Assembly: GCF_011684115.1 (NCBI RefSeq)
Contig: NZ_JAADJV010000001.1
Coordinates: forward strand, 2,108,001 to 2,172,000
Direction: 5' to 3'
From: Rahnella aceris
GTDB lineage: Bacteria > Pseudomonadota > Gammaproteobacteria > Enterobacterales > Enterobacteriaceae
Length of the DNA stretch: 64,000 bases
This document shows positions 49,488 to 58,921 of the stretch, one piece after another. Position numbers and translations under genes: made by a program. Numbering within the stretch: position 1 is the stretch's first letter; the number at the start of each line of letters is the position of its first letter. The notes beneath the pieces are model-generated. The model saw nothing but the letters and a program-made list of their open reading frames with translations. It was not told where the DNA came from and ran no database searches.

Positions 49488-50147
49488 TTACTGCAGCTGA
49501 ATAAGCGTCAGATAACCGCCAAATACAGCGCCCGTATCAATATAAAACTGATTGGCAAACTGCATTGCATGTTCAACCGGCGTGTGACCGAAATAAAATT
49601 CATCAGCGCCAGCTATCGGTTGAAAGCGACCCGCCAGCGCAGAATTCACACGTTCACGATCCCAGATAACCTCATCACCATCCATTAGCTTATCGAACAC
49701 ATATTCATTGGAAAGGTAATCAGCATGGGCCACCACGATACGCCTGCCCTCACGGTTCGTCAGTTCGAGAATATGTGGCAGCGTGTCAGCCTGTAAAATC
49801 AGCGCTTTCGCCTCTTCTTGTTTGTCGTGTTCAAGAGCATAAAACCAGTCGCCGCCATTACGTAACCAGCGCGGGATATTCTCTTCGTTTATGGCATCAA
49901 TCGCCATCTGCTCGTGATTTCCGCGTACACAAGCAAACCAGGATTCATTGAGCAGTTGCAAACAACCGACACTGTTAGGCCCGCGATCGGCAAGATCCCC
50001 CACAGATAACAGCAGATCGCGGTGGGGATCGAAAGACACTTTCGCCAGCTTTTCCCCAAGCAAACTCAGGCAACCATGCAAATCGCCAACAATATAAATG
50101 TGTCTGTATATTGAACAATCAATACGCTGGTACAGAGCAGGAGTCAT
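49488..50147 (-). CDS. pphA: serine/threonine protein phosphatase PphA (PrpA)
   Basis: 219 residues. Phosphoprotein phosphatase motifs: IVGDLHGCLSLL (about 20-27), SVGDLADRGPNSVG and VRGNHEQMAIDAI, then YLSN-containing VAHADY, and FGHTPVEH near 190. In E. coli PphA acts in heat-shock signalling on misfolded proteins and can dephosphorylate phosphoamino residues in CpxR-type paths. Metal-dependent. Upstream gap 50148-50370 holds a divergent promoter to the zinc-ribbon gene. Confidence 0.93.
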   Translation of the reverse strand: MTPALYQRIDCSIYRHIYIVGDLHGCLSLLGEKLAKVSFDPHRDLLLSVGDLADRGPNSVGCLQLLNESWFACVRGNHEQMAIDAINEENIPRWLRNGGDWFYALEHDKQEEAKALILQADTLPHILELTNREGRRIVVAHADYLSNEYVFDKLMDGDEVIWDRERVNSALAGRFQPIAGADEFYFGHTPVEHAMQFANQFYIDTGAVFGGYLTLIQLQ

Positions 50148-50370
50148 ACTTCGCCAAAATCCATAATCAGGATGAATACCTTAAGTGTAATGCAAGATGA
50201 TAATGAGGAAAGCGGAGAAAATCGGGAGAAGACTTTACTCTCTCATCAGCGGCTTATGCGCTCTCTACACTGAGTTGACGCTGAAATCCACTGATAATTA
50301 AATTATCGTTAAGTAACTGACGCCTTTTTGTGCTAGACTACTGCCCGCTCTAAGTAAAACCGGAGGTTTT

Positions 50371-50637
50371 ATGAGTTCCACAGTTTTAAGCGCTCAAGAC
50401 GAGTGTCCGTTATGTCAAAGCAGGAATAAGACGTCGGTTAATATGTCGGCGAAAATTGTTACTGTGACCTGCACTTCGTGTGGCCGCTACAGTATCTTCC
50501 GCAAAACCATGGAAGAGATTTCAATCGACAGGAAGAAACGCGTTGCCCTGCAGGCGTTTTTCACCAGCCAGCCTAACTACCATTTGCCGCTATCAATCAG
50601 GGCATTGAGCAACACTGATTCATCGGGTGAATTCTGA
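50371..50637 (+). CDS. small zinc-ribbon protein of unknown function
   Basis: 88 residues. Two CxxC pairs, ECPLCQSR (about 12-15) and TCTSCGRYS (about 35-38), 20 residues apart, as in a treble-clef or zinc ribbon. A basic patch RKTMEEISIDRKKRVALQAFF follows. Not recognised. The C-terminal part has no motif. CGGAGG precedes the start by 6 bases. Terminator just after the stop. Confidence 0.75.
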   Translation: MSSTVLSAQDECPLCQSRNKTSVNMSAKIVTVTCTSCGRYSIFRKTMEEISIDRKKRVALQAFFTSQPNYHLPLSIRALSNTDSSGEF

Positions 50638-50641
50638 CCCT

Positions 50642-50666
50642 AAAAACGCCCCTCGGGGCTGTTTTA
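50642..50666 (+). terminator. terminator of the zinc-ribbon gene
   Basis: AAAACGCCCC / GGGGC-TGTTTT stem with a 2-4 base loop followed by TTTTAA, a few bases after the stop. Confidence 0.7.
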
Positions 50667-50772
50667 ATTCCTGATTTTCTTCATCCCTTTTACTCAACAA
50701 CCGACATTGTGTTCAGAGCACCTCATTCTGGCTGAGGTCGCGTGCGCGAAGGATGTTATTGAAGAAACACTT

Positions 50773-50800
50773 AAGGCCCCTGTTGCAGGTGGCCTTTTTT
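50773..50800 (+). terminator. second plus-strand terminator with no obvious gene before it
   Basis: AAGGCC / GGCCTT with an inner CCTG / CAGG pairing and TTTTTT after it. It lies 110 bases past the previous terminator, with no coding sequence between. It may end a short RNA. Confidence 0.7.
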
Positions 50801-50831
50801 ATTGCATCTGGATTACGCGAATTTCAGGCAT

Positions 50832-50854
50832 AAAAAAACCACCCGAAGGTGGCT
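50832..50854 (-). terminator. terminator of the glyW-cysT-leuZ tRNA transcript
   Basis: CCACC / GGTGG stem with a TTCG loop on the minus strand then a run of seven T. It lies about 50 bases past the tRNA-Leu CCA end. Confidence 0.85.
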
Positions 50855-50904
50855 ATAACGACATTACTACTTTATTGCTTTTGATTATTCAGCTAATTTT
50901 CCCA

Positions 50905-50990
50905 TGGTACCCGGGACGAGACTTGAACTCGTACAGCCATAAGCCGAGGGATTTTAAATCCCTTGTGTCTACCGATTCCACCACCCGGGC
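50905..50990 (-). tRNA. leuZ: tRNA-Leu (anticodon TAA)
   Basis: 86 nt with encoded CCA. Acceptor GCCCGGG pairs with CCCGGGT, the anticodon arm GGGATTTAAAATCCC shows TAA, and a long variable arm follows as for class II leucine tRNA. Reads UUA/UUG. Third in the glyW-cysT-leuZ order. Confidence 0.97.
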
Positions 50991-51001
50991 TCCGGGAAAA
51001 T

Positions 51002-51075
51002 TGGAGGCGCGTTCCGGAGTCGAACCGGACTAGGCGGATTTGCAATCCGCTACATAACCGCTTTGTTAACGCGCC
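51002..51075 (-). tRNA. cysT: tRNA-Cys (anticodon GCA)
   Basis: 74 nt with CCA. Acceptor GGCGCGT pairs with ACGCGCC, anticodon arm GCGGATTGCAAATCCGC shows GCA. Reads UGC/UGU. Lies 11 bp before tRNA-Leu. Confidence 0.97.
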
Positions 51076-51133
51076 TTAAATCTTACTACTTGTCTTGCAC
51101 TTAAACCAATTCACGAACCAGTTTAAGAAAATT

Positions 51134-51209
<76 letters not shown>

Positions 51210-51279
51210 TTTAATCAGAACGTACTGATTTTTTTAACTAATCTTCTGGCACAAGACTGGCTGCCTTCCGATGCGTTGC

Positions 51280-51307
51280 ATTCTACTGACCTGACGGATT
51301 GAGTCAA
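51280..51307 (-). promoter_or_regulatory. promoter of the tRNA transcript
   Basis: On the minus strand TTGACT (51302-51307), a 16-base spacer, TAGAAT (51280-51285) and a GC-rich region after it, a typical stringent tRNA promoter. Start expected about 65 bases before tRNA-Gly. Confidence 0.75.
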
Positions 51308-51357
51308 TAAAATTATCTGCTTCATGCGTTCGTTTGACGTTTTTTACGGCAGTTTGA

Positions 51358-51906
51358 TCAGGGTTCCAGCAAATCATGGCGCGCAGCGTTGAGATATTGG
51401 AACATTGACCAGAAAGTCAGCACTGCAGCAATATAAAGTGCAACCACGCCAACCCAGACCACAATAGCATCAGGACGCCACAACAGCGCGACCAGCGACA
51501 GCATCTGCGCCGTGGTTTTCACTTTCCCGATCCATGAAACCGCCACACTGCTGCGTTTTCCAATCTCAGCCATCCACTCACGTAGCGCGGAAATAATGAT
51601 CTCGCGGGCAATCATGGTCGCAGCCGGTAACGTAATCCACCAGGAGTGAAAATATTCAGCCACCAGCACCAGCGCGATCGCCACCATCACTTTATCGGCT
51701 ACCGGATCAAGGAATGCACCGAAACGCGTCGTTTGCTTCCAGCGGCGTGCCAGATAGCCATCAAACCAGTCGGTCACGGCAGCAAAAACGAAAATCAACG
51801 CACAGACCATTGATGCCCATGGATAAGGCAGATAAAAGGCCAGCACGAAGAACGGTATCAGTACAACGCGGAACAGGGTGAGGCACGTAGGTATATTAAA
51901 TTGCAT
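51358..51906 (-). CDS. pgsA: phosphatidylglycerophosphate synthase
   Basis: Makes phosphatidylglycerophosphate from CDP-diacylglycerol and glycerol-3-phosphate, the first step to phosphatidylglycerol and cardiolipin. 182 residues, as in E. coli. Four hydrophobic segments. CDP-alcohol phosphotransferase motif: [11 protein letters not shown] then [14 protein letters not shown] (about 46-72), with all expected Asp. Follows uvrC by 56 bp on the same strand, then the tRNA promoter. Confidence 0.97.
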   Translation of the reverse strand: MQFNIPTCLTLFRVVLIPFFVLAFYLPYPWASMVCALIFVFAAVTDWFDGYLARRWKQTTRFGAFLDPVADKVMVAIALVLVAEYFHSWWITLPAATMIAREIIISALREWMAEIGKRSSVAVSWIGKVKTTAQMLSLVALLWRPDAIVVWVGVVALYIAAVLTFWSMFQYLNAARHDLLEP

Positions 51907-51962
51907 AGCGAAGGTAACTGTTTGTCCGGTGTGGATATTATGAGTATGTTGCTACATTGCCC

Positions 51963-53798
51963 TTAGTGTTTCAACGCATTATGAATCTTTTCTGCCAATG
52001 CGATAGAAATACCCGGTACCTGTGCAATTTCCTCTACGCTGGCATTCAGTAATGGCTGAATGCCTCCCATGTATTTCAGTAAAACCTGACGCCGCTTCGG
52101 CCCGACGCCTTCAATTTCTTCCAGCGCACTGGTCGTACGGACTTTCGCACGTCTCTGCCGGTGGCCGGTAATCGCATGGTTATGCGAGTCATCACGAATA
52201 TGCTGGATGACATGCAACGCTGGCGAATCAGCGGGTAACGCAATCCCCTCACCTTCCGGCACAAAGAACAGCGTTTCGAGCCCGGCCTTACGATCCGCAC
52301 CTTTCGCGATACCAATCAGTAAAGGTTTGGATTTGTCCCACTCCACATTCAGCGAATGAAACACATCCAGCGCCATGCCGAGTTGCCCTTTGCCGCCATC
52401 AATAAAGATAACGTCAGGAATTTTATTGTCATCGAGCGTCTTACCATAGCGACGCTGCAATACCTGCGCCATCGCCGCGTAATCATCGCCGGGCGTAATG
52501 CCGGTAATGTTGTAGCGTCGGTATTCAGAACGCACCGGGCCATTGCCGTCAAAAACCACGCAGGAAGCGACTGTCTGCTCGCCCATAGTATGGCTGATGT
52601 CGAAGCATTCCATACGGTTAATTTCCGCAAGATTCAGTGTTTTTGCCAGTTCAGACAGCCGCTGATGGATTGTCGACTGCTGAGCCAGTTTGGTCGTCAG
52701 TGCAGCAGAGGCATTGGTGCGCGCCAGTTTCAGATAACGGGCACGGTCGCCCCGCGGCTTACTCTGGATTTGCACTTTGCGCCCGGCCAGTTCGCTGAGC
52801 GAATCGGCCAGCAGATCTTTTTCCGCCAGACTGAAATCCAGCAGAATTTCGCCGGGCAGTGTCCGTTGCTGACTGCCCTGCAAATAGAATTGTCCAACGA
52901 AGGTCTGCACCACTTCGCCCAGATCGGTGCCGCCTGGTACTTTCGGGAAATAACTGCGGCTGCCCAACACTTTGCCCTGACGGATAAACAGAACGTGCAG
53001 ACATGCCATACCTGACTCGAAGCCCACGCCGATCACATCCAGATCTTCGCTGTTACCCGACACGAACTGACGCTCTGTCACGCGGCGTACAGCCTGAATT
53101 TGATCTCTTATCCGCCCGGCATCTTCGAAGCGCAGCGCTTTACTGGCTTCTTCCATGCGGTTTACGAGCTGTGTGACGACCTGCTGGTCTTTACCGGACA
53201 GGAAAAGGCGAACGTATTCCACCTGATCTTTATAATCTTCCTCACTCACCAGCCCTTTGACACACGGCCCCAGACAGCGACCAATCTGATATTGCAGACA
53301 AGGGCGCGAACGGTTGCTGTATACGCTGTTTTCACACTGGCGGATCGGGAAAAGTTTTTGCAGCAGCGCCAGTGTTTCGCGCACGGCATAGGAATTAGGA
53401 AAAGGCCCGAAATACTCGCCTTTGGCGTGCTTAGCACCGCGGTGAACTGAAAGTCTTGGATGATTATCCGCGCTGAGGAAGATCAGCGGATACGACTTAT
53501 CATCGCGTAACAATACGTTATAACGCGGCTGATAAAGTTTGATGTAATTATGTTCGAGGAGCAGCGCTTCGGTTTCCGTGTGGGTCACCGTCACATCGAT
53601 TTGCGCGATGTTTTTGACCAGCGTTTCGGTTTTGCGGCTGGAAACCTGGACGCGAAAATAACTCGAAAGACGTTTTTTGAGGTCTTTGGCTTTACCTACG
53701 TAGATTACGGTGCCGCTGGCGTCATACATTCTGTAGACGCCAGGCTGGCTGGTGACCGTTTTCAAAAAGGCTTTTGGGTCGAAACGCTCATCACTCAC
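51963..53798 (-). CDS. uvrC: excinuclease ABC subunit C
   Basis: Makes both incisions in nucleotide excision repair with UvrB. 611 residues. GIY-YIG nuclease at about 16-94 ([20 protein letters not shown]), a Cys-rich block ([13 protein letters not shown]), UVR domain near 205-240, RNase-H-like nuclease ([44 protein letters not shown]), and helix-hairpin-helix pair at the C-terminus ([13 protein letters not shown]). Start overlaps the uvrY stop by 8 bp, as in E. coli. Confidence 0.98.
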   Translation of the reverse strand: MSDERFDPKAFLKTVTSQPGVYRMYDASGTVIYVGKAKDLKKRLSSYFRVQVSSRKTETLVKNIAQIDVTVTHTETEALLLEHNYIKLYQPRYNVLLRDDKSYPLIFLSADNHPRLSVHRGAKHAKGEYFGPFPNSYAVRETLALLQKLFPIRQCENSVYSNRSRPCLQYQIGRCLGPCVKGLVSEEDYKDQVEYVRLFLSGKDQQVVTQLVNRMEEASKALRFEDAGRIRDQIQAVRRVTERQFVSGNSEDLDVIGVGFESGMACLHVLFIRQGKVLGSRSYFPKVPGGTDLGEVVQTFVGQFYLQGSQQRTLPGEILLDFSLAEKDLLADSLSELAGRKVQIQSKPRGDRARYLKLARTNASAALTTKLAQQSTIHQRLSELAKTLNLAEINRMECFDISHTMGEQTVASCVVFDGNGPVRSEYRRYNITGITPGDDYAAMAQVLQRRYGKTLDDNKIPDVIFIDGGKGQLGMALDVFHSLNVEWDKSKPLLIGIAKGADRKAGLETLFFVPEGEGIALPADSPALHVIQHIRDDSHNHAITGHRQRRAKVRTTSALEEIEGVGPKRRQVLLKYMGGIQPLLNASVEEIAQVPGISIALAEKIHNALKH

Positions 53799-54447
53799 TG
53801 CCTGATAAAGTCTCCGTATTGAACAAACCGTGCCGGATTGCCAGATGTGTTAACTCAACATCACCGCTGATATTTAATTTACTAAACATCCGATAACGAT
53901 AACTGTTAACTGTCTTCGGGCTCAAGTTCAGCTGTTCAGAAATTTCATTGACCTTTTGTCCCTTAGTGATCATCAGCATGATCTGCAGTTCACGCTCGGA
54001 TAAGGAATCAAAAGGCGTTTCAGATTGTGGTTCAATCTGGCTCAGTGCCATTTGCTGAGCAATGTCGGAGGCAATATAACGCTGACCCGAATCAACCAGA
54101 CGGATAGCATTGACCACTTCCTGTGGAGCTGCGCCTTTGCTCAGGTAACCGGAAGCCCCCGCCTGCATCACTTTGGCCGGTAGCGGGTTTTCAGTATAGA
54201 TCGTTAACATGATGATCTTGATATCTGGCGAAAAGCGGACAATTTTCTTGGTCGCTTCAAGCCCGCCAATACCTGGCATGTTCATATCCATCAGGACAAT
54301 ATCAACGTCATTGGTCCGACACCATTTGACGGCATCTTCACCGCATTGCGCCTCACCAACAACTTTGATGCCTTTGATATCTTCAAGAATGCGTCGGATC
54401 CCTGCGCGCACCAGTTCGTGGTCATCAACAAGAAGAACGCTTATCAA
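53791..54447 (-). CDS. uvrY: response regulator UvrY (GacA family)
   Basis: Response regulator of the BarA/UvrY system that drives csrB/csrC small RNAs. 218 residues from a TTG start (54445-54447) with GGAG 8 bases upstream, the same start type as E. coli. Receiver with Asp54 in [13 protein letters not shown], and LuxR HTH at the C-terminus ([36 protein letters not shown]). The upstream frame to 54477 starts in a GTG and is not conserved. Overlaps uvrC, so they are co-translated. Confidence 0.97.
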   Translation of the reverse strand: MISVLLVDDHELVRAGIRRILEDIKGIKVVGEAQCGEDAVKWCRTNDVDIVLMDMNMPGIGGLEATKKIVRFSPDIKIIMLTIYTENPLPAKVMQAGASGYLSKGAAPQEVVNAIRLVDSGQRYIASDIAQQMALSQIEPQSETPFDSLSERELQIMLMITKGQKVNEISEQLNLSPKTVNSYRYRMFSKLNISGDVELTHLAIRHGLFNTETLSGSE

Positions 54448-55186
54448 AGAGAATTCTCCAAAAAATAAGGGCAACACACCGTCAGGGACTTCACGCTTGT
54501 CTTACGTAAACCTACGTATCGAACATTAAAAATTTGCTCTCAGACAGCTTATAAATGAAGAGAAGGTGGCAAATAAGAGGCCAATATCAACTAACTCGCC
54601 CCACTACCGCTCATCGGTAGTATTTTTAAAGCAGAAAGACACAGTTATTTATTATAGCCCGCGTATTTTACTCTATCAGACGTTCCTGACCAAGGAATGT
54701 CTGCAAAAAACTACTTTGCTGAATGTAAATGAGAAGTACCACCAACTGTATTAATAAATTATTAAAAATACGTGTCTAATCAAAGATCAAGCAGAAAAAT
54801 CTGCGGTCTCTTTTAAGCGGTAAGTAAATAACTCCAGGCCCTTACTCATATCTGAAACTCTCTTTACGCCATGCTGGCTATTTAAGCGTCAGCACTGTCA
54901 CTTCATATATCTATGATATATCCAATTATTATTTGCGATCGCACGAATTGATGATGGCTTATATGAATAAGTCTGCACATAAAGATGAAAAATTCTCAAT
55001 CCCCCATTACGTTTAGTATTCTTTACTCATTGTCCGGAAACACTATATGCAGACGCTTAACCTCCCGTTTTAAGCGGCCATTCTGGCCTTGCCCTAAAAC
55101 GTGCCAACTATGCTAAAATGCGGCCACTTTTCACCTGTTCAGAATTCGGTGCGCTGCCTGACAGCTTGCCTGAGGGGATACAAATA
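54448..55186. promoter_or_regulatory. uvrY-yecF gap
   Basis: 739 bp without a supported gene, AT-rich from 54600 to 55050. It holds the uvrY promoter (minus) and the yecF promoter (plus). Near uvrY two TACGTA hexamers (54503-54508, 54513-54518) lie 10 bp apart. Near yecF a TTGCCC / TAAAAT pair with a wide spacer is the only promoter candidate. In E. coli sdiA lies beyond yecF; it is not present here. Confidence 0.5.
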
Positions 55187-55411
55187 ATGAGTAATTGCGA
55201 TTTTACGACTGAAGCAAACGTTGAAACACTGGCAACAGAAGTTGCCTGCCTGAAAGCCACCCTGACCCTGATCCTCAAAGCGATTGGCCAGGCTGATGCA
55301 GGTAAAGTGATGCTGAACATGGAGCGTTTTGTCGCGCAGATGGAAGACGAACAGCAGGCTGCCGTGTTCAAAAATTCCCTGCAGCAAATCAAGTTTGCTT
55401 ACCGTCAGTAA
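55187..55411 (+). CDS. yecF: YecF family protein (DUF2594)
   Basis: 74 residues from [18 protein letters not shown]. Matches E. coli YecF in [22 protein letters not shown] and [14 protein letters not shown]. Function unknown; helical. GAGGGG precedes the start; the open frame extends 23 codons up without conservation. Neighbour to uvrY as in E. coli, but here in divergent orientation with a long gap. Confidence 0.9.
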   Translation: MSNCDFTTEANVETLATEVACLKATLTLILKAIGQADAGKVMLNMERFVAQMEDEQQAAVFKNSLQQIKFAYRQ

Positions 55412-55520
55412 TGCTATTTCAGAGTCTGTCACCCTGACAGGCTCTGCCTCTCTCCGCCCGGTTATTCCCCGCAATGTCTGCTATAATCATGCCCTGCATT
55501 CATTCAATGAGGACATAAGC

Positions 55521-55694
55521 ATGAGCGACGAAAAGAATAAAGAAAACAAAAGCAAAGCCGACGAAGTCCATGTCAGTGACGGGCTGGGAGAACTGTTTGA
55601 AGTTTCTGAACAACTGACGGAAGAAGAAATTGAAAAAGCGGCAGAAGAAGCCAAACAAGCCGTAGAAGACGCCAAAAAACAGAAAAATCATTGA
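55521..55694 (+). CDS. 57-residue acidic coiled-coil-like protein
   Basis: MSDEKNKENKSKADEVHVSD then a Glu/Ala/Lys-rich helical part LTEEEIEKAAEEAKQAVED and basic end KKQKNH. Strongly charged, with no Cys or membrane segment. Not recognised. TGAGGA precedes the ATG by 8 bases. Its stop lies 3 bases before the AraC-type start, so the two are probably translated together. Confidence 0.7.
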   Translation: MSDEKNKENKSKADEVHVSDGLGELFEVSEQLTEEEIEKAAEEAKQAVEDAKKQKNH

Positions 55695-55697
55695 TCA

Positions 55698-56456
55698 ATG
55701 CATCACAACTTCCTTGCCCCGCATCAGGTGCTTGCGCCTCTGGCTATTGATTATCAACATGGTGACAGCGAGCCAGCCCACAGTCACAACTGCTCACAAC
55801 TGATTCATACGCTATCCGGTATTGTAGAAGTGCATACGTCGCTCGGCACCTGGATGGTGCCGCCCGGGCGCGGGGTCTGGCTGCCTGCAGAGGTTGAACA
55901 CAGTCTGCGTTTTATCGGCGGTGTAAAGGCCCGCACGCTGTTTGTCGATCCCCTCGCCCGTGCTGACTTACCTGCGCAATGTCAGGTAGTGCAGATTTCT
56001 CCGCTGCTGCGTGAACTGATTTTGGCCTCGCTGACTATTCCGGCCGATTATCTGCCCGGCGGGCGCGATGAACGCATCATGGAATTATTGCTTGATGAAC
56101 TGCGTCTGTTGCCGACACTGCCTCTTTATCTGCCGGAACCCAACGAGCCGGAGCTGAGCGGGCTTTGCCAGCAAATTCGTGCAGATCTTTGTTCAACGTG
56201 GGAACTGGAAGATGTCGCGCAACGTCTGAATATCAGCAGCCGAACGCTCTCACGCCGTTTCCAGCGTGAAACGGGATTACGTTTCAGTGACTGGGTTCGC
56301 CAGGCAAAATTGCTCGAAGCACTGAACCAGCTTGCCGTTGGCGTTTCAGTTATTGATGTGGCGCTGGCACTCGGCTACGACAGCCCGAGTGCCTTCAGTG
56401 CGATGTTTCGCCGGTCGCTTGGCGTCTCACCCAGCGAATATTTTAATCAGTCATAA
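55698..56456 (+). CDS. AraC family transcriptional regulator with cupin sensor
   Basis: 252 residues. N-terminal cupin-like part with HGDSEPAHSHNCSQLIHTLS and a VPPGRGVWLPAEVEHSL His pattern (about 24-75), and a C-terminal AraC/XylS double HTH (about 160-250: WELEDVAQRLNISSRTLSRRFQ, VIDVALALGYDSPSAFSAMFRRSLGVSP). Homologues of the NimR/YeaM group control small efflux or oxidoreductase genes. Its 3' end overlaps the 3' end of convergent leuA by 14 bp. Confidence 0.92.
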   Translation: MHHNFLAPHQVLAPLAIDYQHGDSEPAHSHNCSQLIHTLSGIVEVHTSLGTWMVPPGRGVWLPAEVEHSLRFIGGVKARTLFVDPLARADLPAQCQVVQISPLLRELILASLTIPADYLPGGRDERIMELLLDELRLLPTLPLYLPEPNEPELSGLCQQIRADLCSTWELEDVAQRLNISSRTLSRRFQRETGLRFSDWVRQAKLLEALNQLAVGVSVIDVALALGYDSPSAFSAMFRRSLGVSPSEYFNQS

Positions 56457-58113
56457 TGGCGCTGGCTGCATTGAACAGTGCCTGCAATGAAGCACTGGAC
56501 ACATCGCTGTCAATCCCCACGCCATAACACGTTTCGCCCAACCTCCCCCGACAGCTCAGATACGCCACCGCGCGACTGTGGCTCTGATGTCCCAGCGTAT
56601 GTTCATGATAATCGCCGATTTCCAGGAGCACATCGTAACTGCGACGCAATGCATCCGCTGCACCGGACAGCAAACCGTTACCGCTACCCGTAATATGTTG
56701 TTCTTCATTACGATAGCGGATCCGCGCACTGAAATGGCAGACGTTTTGCTCATCGCTGCGGATGTCATAACTGAGCAATTTCACCACGGGCAGATCGGTT
56801 AACCCGTAACGCTGCCGGAACAGTCGCCAGATATCGCTGGTGCTCATTTCCTTGCCATGCGTATCGGTTTCACGCTGCACCGCTTTACTGAAATCAATTT
56901 GCAAACCGCGCGGCAATTTCAGCCCGTGATTCTGTTCCAGCAACCAGGCCGCCCCGCTTTTCCCGGACTGGCTGTTCACGCGGATCACCGCTTCATAACT
57001 GCAACCGACATCCGCAGGATCTAACGGCAGATACGGCACGCGCCAGACCGTGCTCTCTGATGTTTTCTGTGCAGCAAACCCTTTTTTGATGGCGTCCTGA
57101 TGCGAGCCCGAAAATGCCGTAAACACCAGTTCACCGGCATACGGATGGCGCGGATGCACCGGTAACTGGTTACATTCCTCCACCGCCTCGACAATCGTCT
57201 GCAAATTGCTGAAATCCAGCTGCGGCGAGATGCCCTGCGTGTAAAGGTTCAGCGCCAGCGTCACAATATCCACGTTGCCGGTGCGTTCACCGTTACCAAA
57301 AAGACATCCTTCCACACGGTCGGCACCGGCCAGCATCGCCAGCTCAGCACAGGCCACACCGGTTCCGCGGTCATTGTGCGGATGAACGCTGATGGAAACC
57401 TGTTCGCGGTGGCTGAAATGACGGCAGAACCATTCAATCTGGTCGGCATAAACATTCGGTGTGCTGACTTCTACTGTTGCCGGTAAATTAATGATCATCG
57501 GCCTTTCATTGCCCGGTTTCCAGACATCCGCCACGGCTTCACACACTTCCAGCGCAAACTCCAGTTCAGTGAAGCAGAAGGTTTCCGGTGAATACTCAAA
57601 TGTCCATTCAGTTTGCGAATATTGCCCGCACAACTGACGAATTTGCTGAGCGCCGCGAACCGCCAGCTCGCGCGTTGCGGCCTGATCCTGATTAAATACC
57701 ACTTCACGGAACACAGGCGCAGTGGCGTTATATAAATGCACAATGGCACGCGGCACATCTTTGAGTGCCTCGAAGGTGCGGGCAATCAGATCCGGCCGCG
57801 AAGGCGTCAGCACCTGAATCACCACATCATCCGGGATGAGCTTCTCTTCAATCAGGCTGCGGACAAAATCAAAATCGGTTTGTGAAGCCGAGGGAAACGC
57901 CACCTCAATCTGCTTAAAACCACACTTCACCAGCAAATCAAAAAACTGACGCTTACGGGCATTATCCATGGGTTCTGCAAGCGCCTGATTGCCGTCACGC
58001 AAATCACTTGAACACCATTGCGGCGCTTTACAGAGCACATTTCCTGGCCACTGGCGATCGGGTAAATTCACCTGCGGGAAGGGGCGATATTTTTGCGACG
58101 GGTCGTTTAACAT
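56443..58113 (-). CDS. 2-isopropylmalate synthase, LeuA type 2
   Basis: Condenses acetyl-CoA with 2-ketoisovalerate, the first step to leucine. 556 residues. Type-2 layout: CSSDLRDGNQALAEPMDNARK near residue 35, metal His in SVHPHNDRGTG, FGNGERTGN, and a C-terminal regulatory domain. The type-1 LeuA of enteric leuABCD is shorter (about 520) and differs in sequence, so this is probably a second copy. RBS AAGGAG. It is alone and lacks a visible leader peptide with leucine codons. The overlap with the AraC gene is convergent. Confidence 0.9.
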   Translation of the reverse strand: MLNDPSQKYRPFPQVNLPDRQWPGNVLCKAPQWCSSDLRDGNQALAEPMDNARKRQFFDLLVKCGFKQIEVAFPSASQTDFDFVRSLIEEKLIPDDVVIQVLTPSRPDLIARTFEALKDVPRAIVHLYNATAPVFREVVFNQDQAATRELAVRGAQQIRQLCGQYSQTEWTFEYSPETFCFTELEFALEVCEAVADVWKPGNERPMIINLPATVEVSTPNVYADQIEWFCRHFSHREQVSISVHPHNDRGTGVACAELAMLAGADRVEGCLFGNGERTGNVDIVTLALNLYTQGISPQLDFSNLQTIVEAVEECNQLPVHPRHPYAGELVFTAFSGSHQDAIKKGFAAQKTSESTVWRVPYLPLDPADVGCSYEAVIRVNSQSGKSGAAWLLEQNHGLKLPRGLQIDFSKAVQRETDTHGKEMSTSDIWRLFRQRYGLTDLPVVKLLSYDIRSDEQNVCHFSARIRYRNEEQHITGSGNGLLSGAADALRRSYDVLLEIGDYHEHTLGHQSHSRAVAYLSCRGRLGETCYGVGIDSDVSSASLQALFNAASAIMTD

Positions 58114-58239
58114 ACGATTCTCCTTTTATCATTGGGCAGCGGTTATGTTCCGTTAAATCCATAGTACGCAAACGATAACTTCCTGCGCCTGACTAACTGA
58201 CAGTCACCCTCGCAAAACGGACAAAAAGAAAATGATCAT

Positions 58240-58264
58240 AAAAAAACCCGCATTCTGCGGGTTT
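58240..58264 (-). terminator. terminator after the lipoprotein gene
   Basis: Perfect 9-bp stem AAACCCGCA / TGCGGGTTT, 3-base loop, with a run of T on the minus strand. Ten bases after the stop. Confidence 0.9.
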
Positions 58265-58274
58265 ATTCATTTTG

Positions 58275-58694
58275 TTATTTATTGCCGCTGCCTTCCGGCC
58301 GGATATTGTAGGTTCCGAAGAAGCTGCGATCCGTTTCCAGACTGATACTTTTACCATTCGCATCAACGGTAATCGAACCTGATGTCTTGGTCAGCGCGCA
58401 GGCAATGCGAACATCAATAGTGCGCATCCCGTTCGGCACATTCAAATCCACGTACTGATTAAAATGTAGGGAAGCCACGGTTTGTCCGTCTAAAAACACT
58501 ATCAGCGGACAGGTTTTCTCAAACGGCACGACTGACCACTGATCTAAACGGTGTAAACGGATGTGGGTCTGCCCTGCCGGCGCTGCCGAGCTGGCGTTAG
58601 CGAAAGATGACTTGACCTGCAGCGTCGGTTCATAAGGATTGGCCGCACACCCGGCTAAAAATAAAGCAGCCAAGGCCACCAGTGTTTTTTTCAT
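58275..58694 (-). CDS. putative lipoprotein (DUF2846-like)
   Basis: 139 residues from MKKTLVALAALFLAGC; lipobox FLAGC with Cys16, followed by Ala-Ala, suiting outer-membrane sorting. The part IVFLDGQTVASLHFNQYVDL and VPNGMRTIDVRIAC resembles the beta-rich DUF2846 domain, with a possible disulfide between two Cys. Function unknown. GGGAG precedes the start; the open frame extends 19 codons up without conservation. Followed by a terminator, so monocistronic. Confidence 0.8.
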   Translation of the reverse strand: MKKTLVALAALFLAGCAANPYEPTLQVKSSFANASSAAPAGQTHIRLHRLDQWSVVPFEKTCPLIVFLDGQTVASLHFNQYVDLNVPNGMRTIDVRIACALTKTSGSITVDANGKSISLETDRSFFGTYNIRPEGSGNK

Positions 58695-58921
58695 CGTTAT
58701 CTCCCTGAGTTTATGCACGAATGATAGCAGTGTGCGCGCAGCGGGCAACAAAAAACCGGTGGGAGCGGGTACGGAGTGTCCGCAAGCGTAAAAAAGTCAT
58801 CTAAATCTGTGACGTTAGTACAAAAAAACATCACCCGAATTGCTAATAGTCCTCCACTGGTATTTGATATTCTTGTTAGGATTTATCCGATCAGTCGTTC
58901 AACTCAGTTTCAGGAATCACT

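Noticed and set aside
50707..51033. 108-codon plus-strand frame running through the tRNA-Leu and part of tRNA-Cys genes
   Set aside because: It reads through structured tRNA sequence and a terminator, so it cannot be a real protein gene.
55118..55186. 23-codon N-terminal extension of YecF
   Set aside because: Not conserved in homologues, and GAGGGG lies before the internal ATG at 55187.
58114..58240. Leucine attenuator before the type-2 LeuA gene
   Set aside because: No leader frame with consecutive Leu codons and no terminator/antiterminator pair found.
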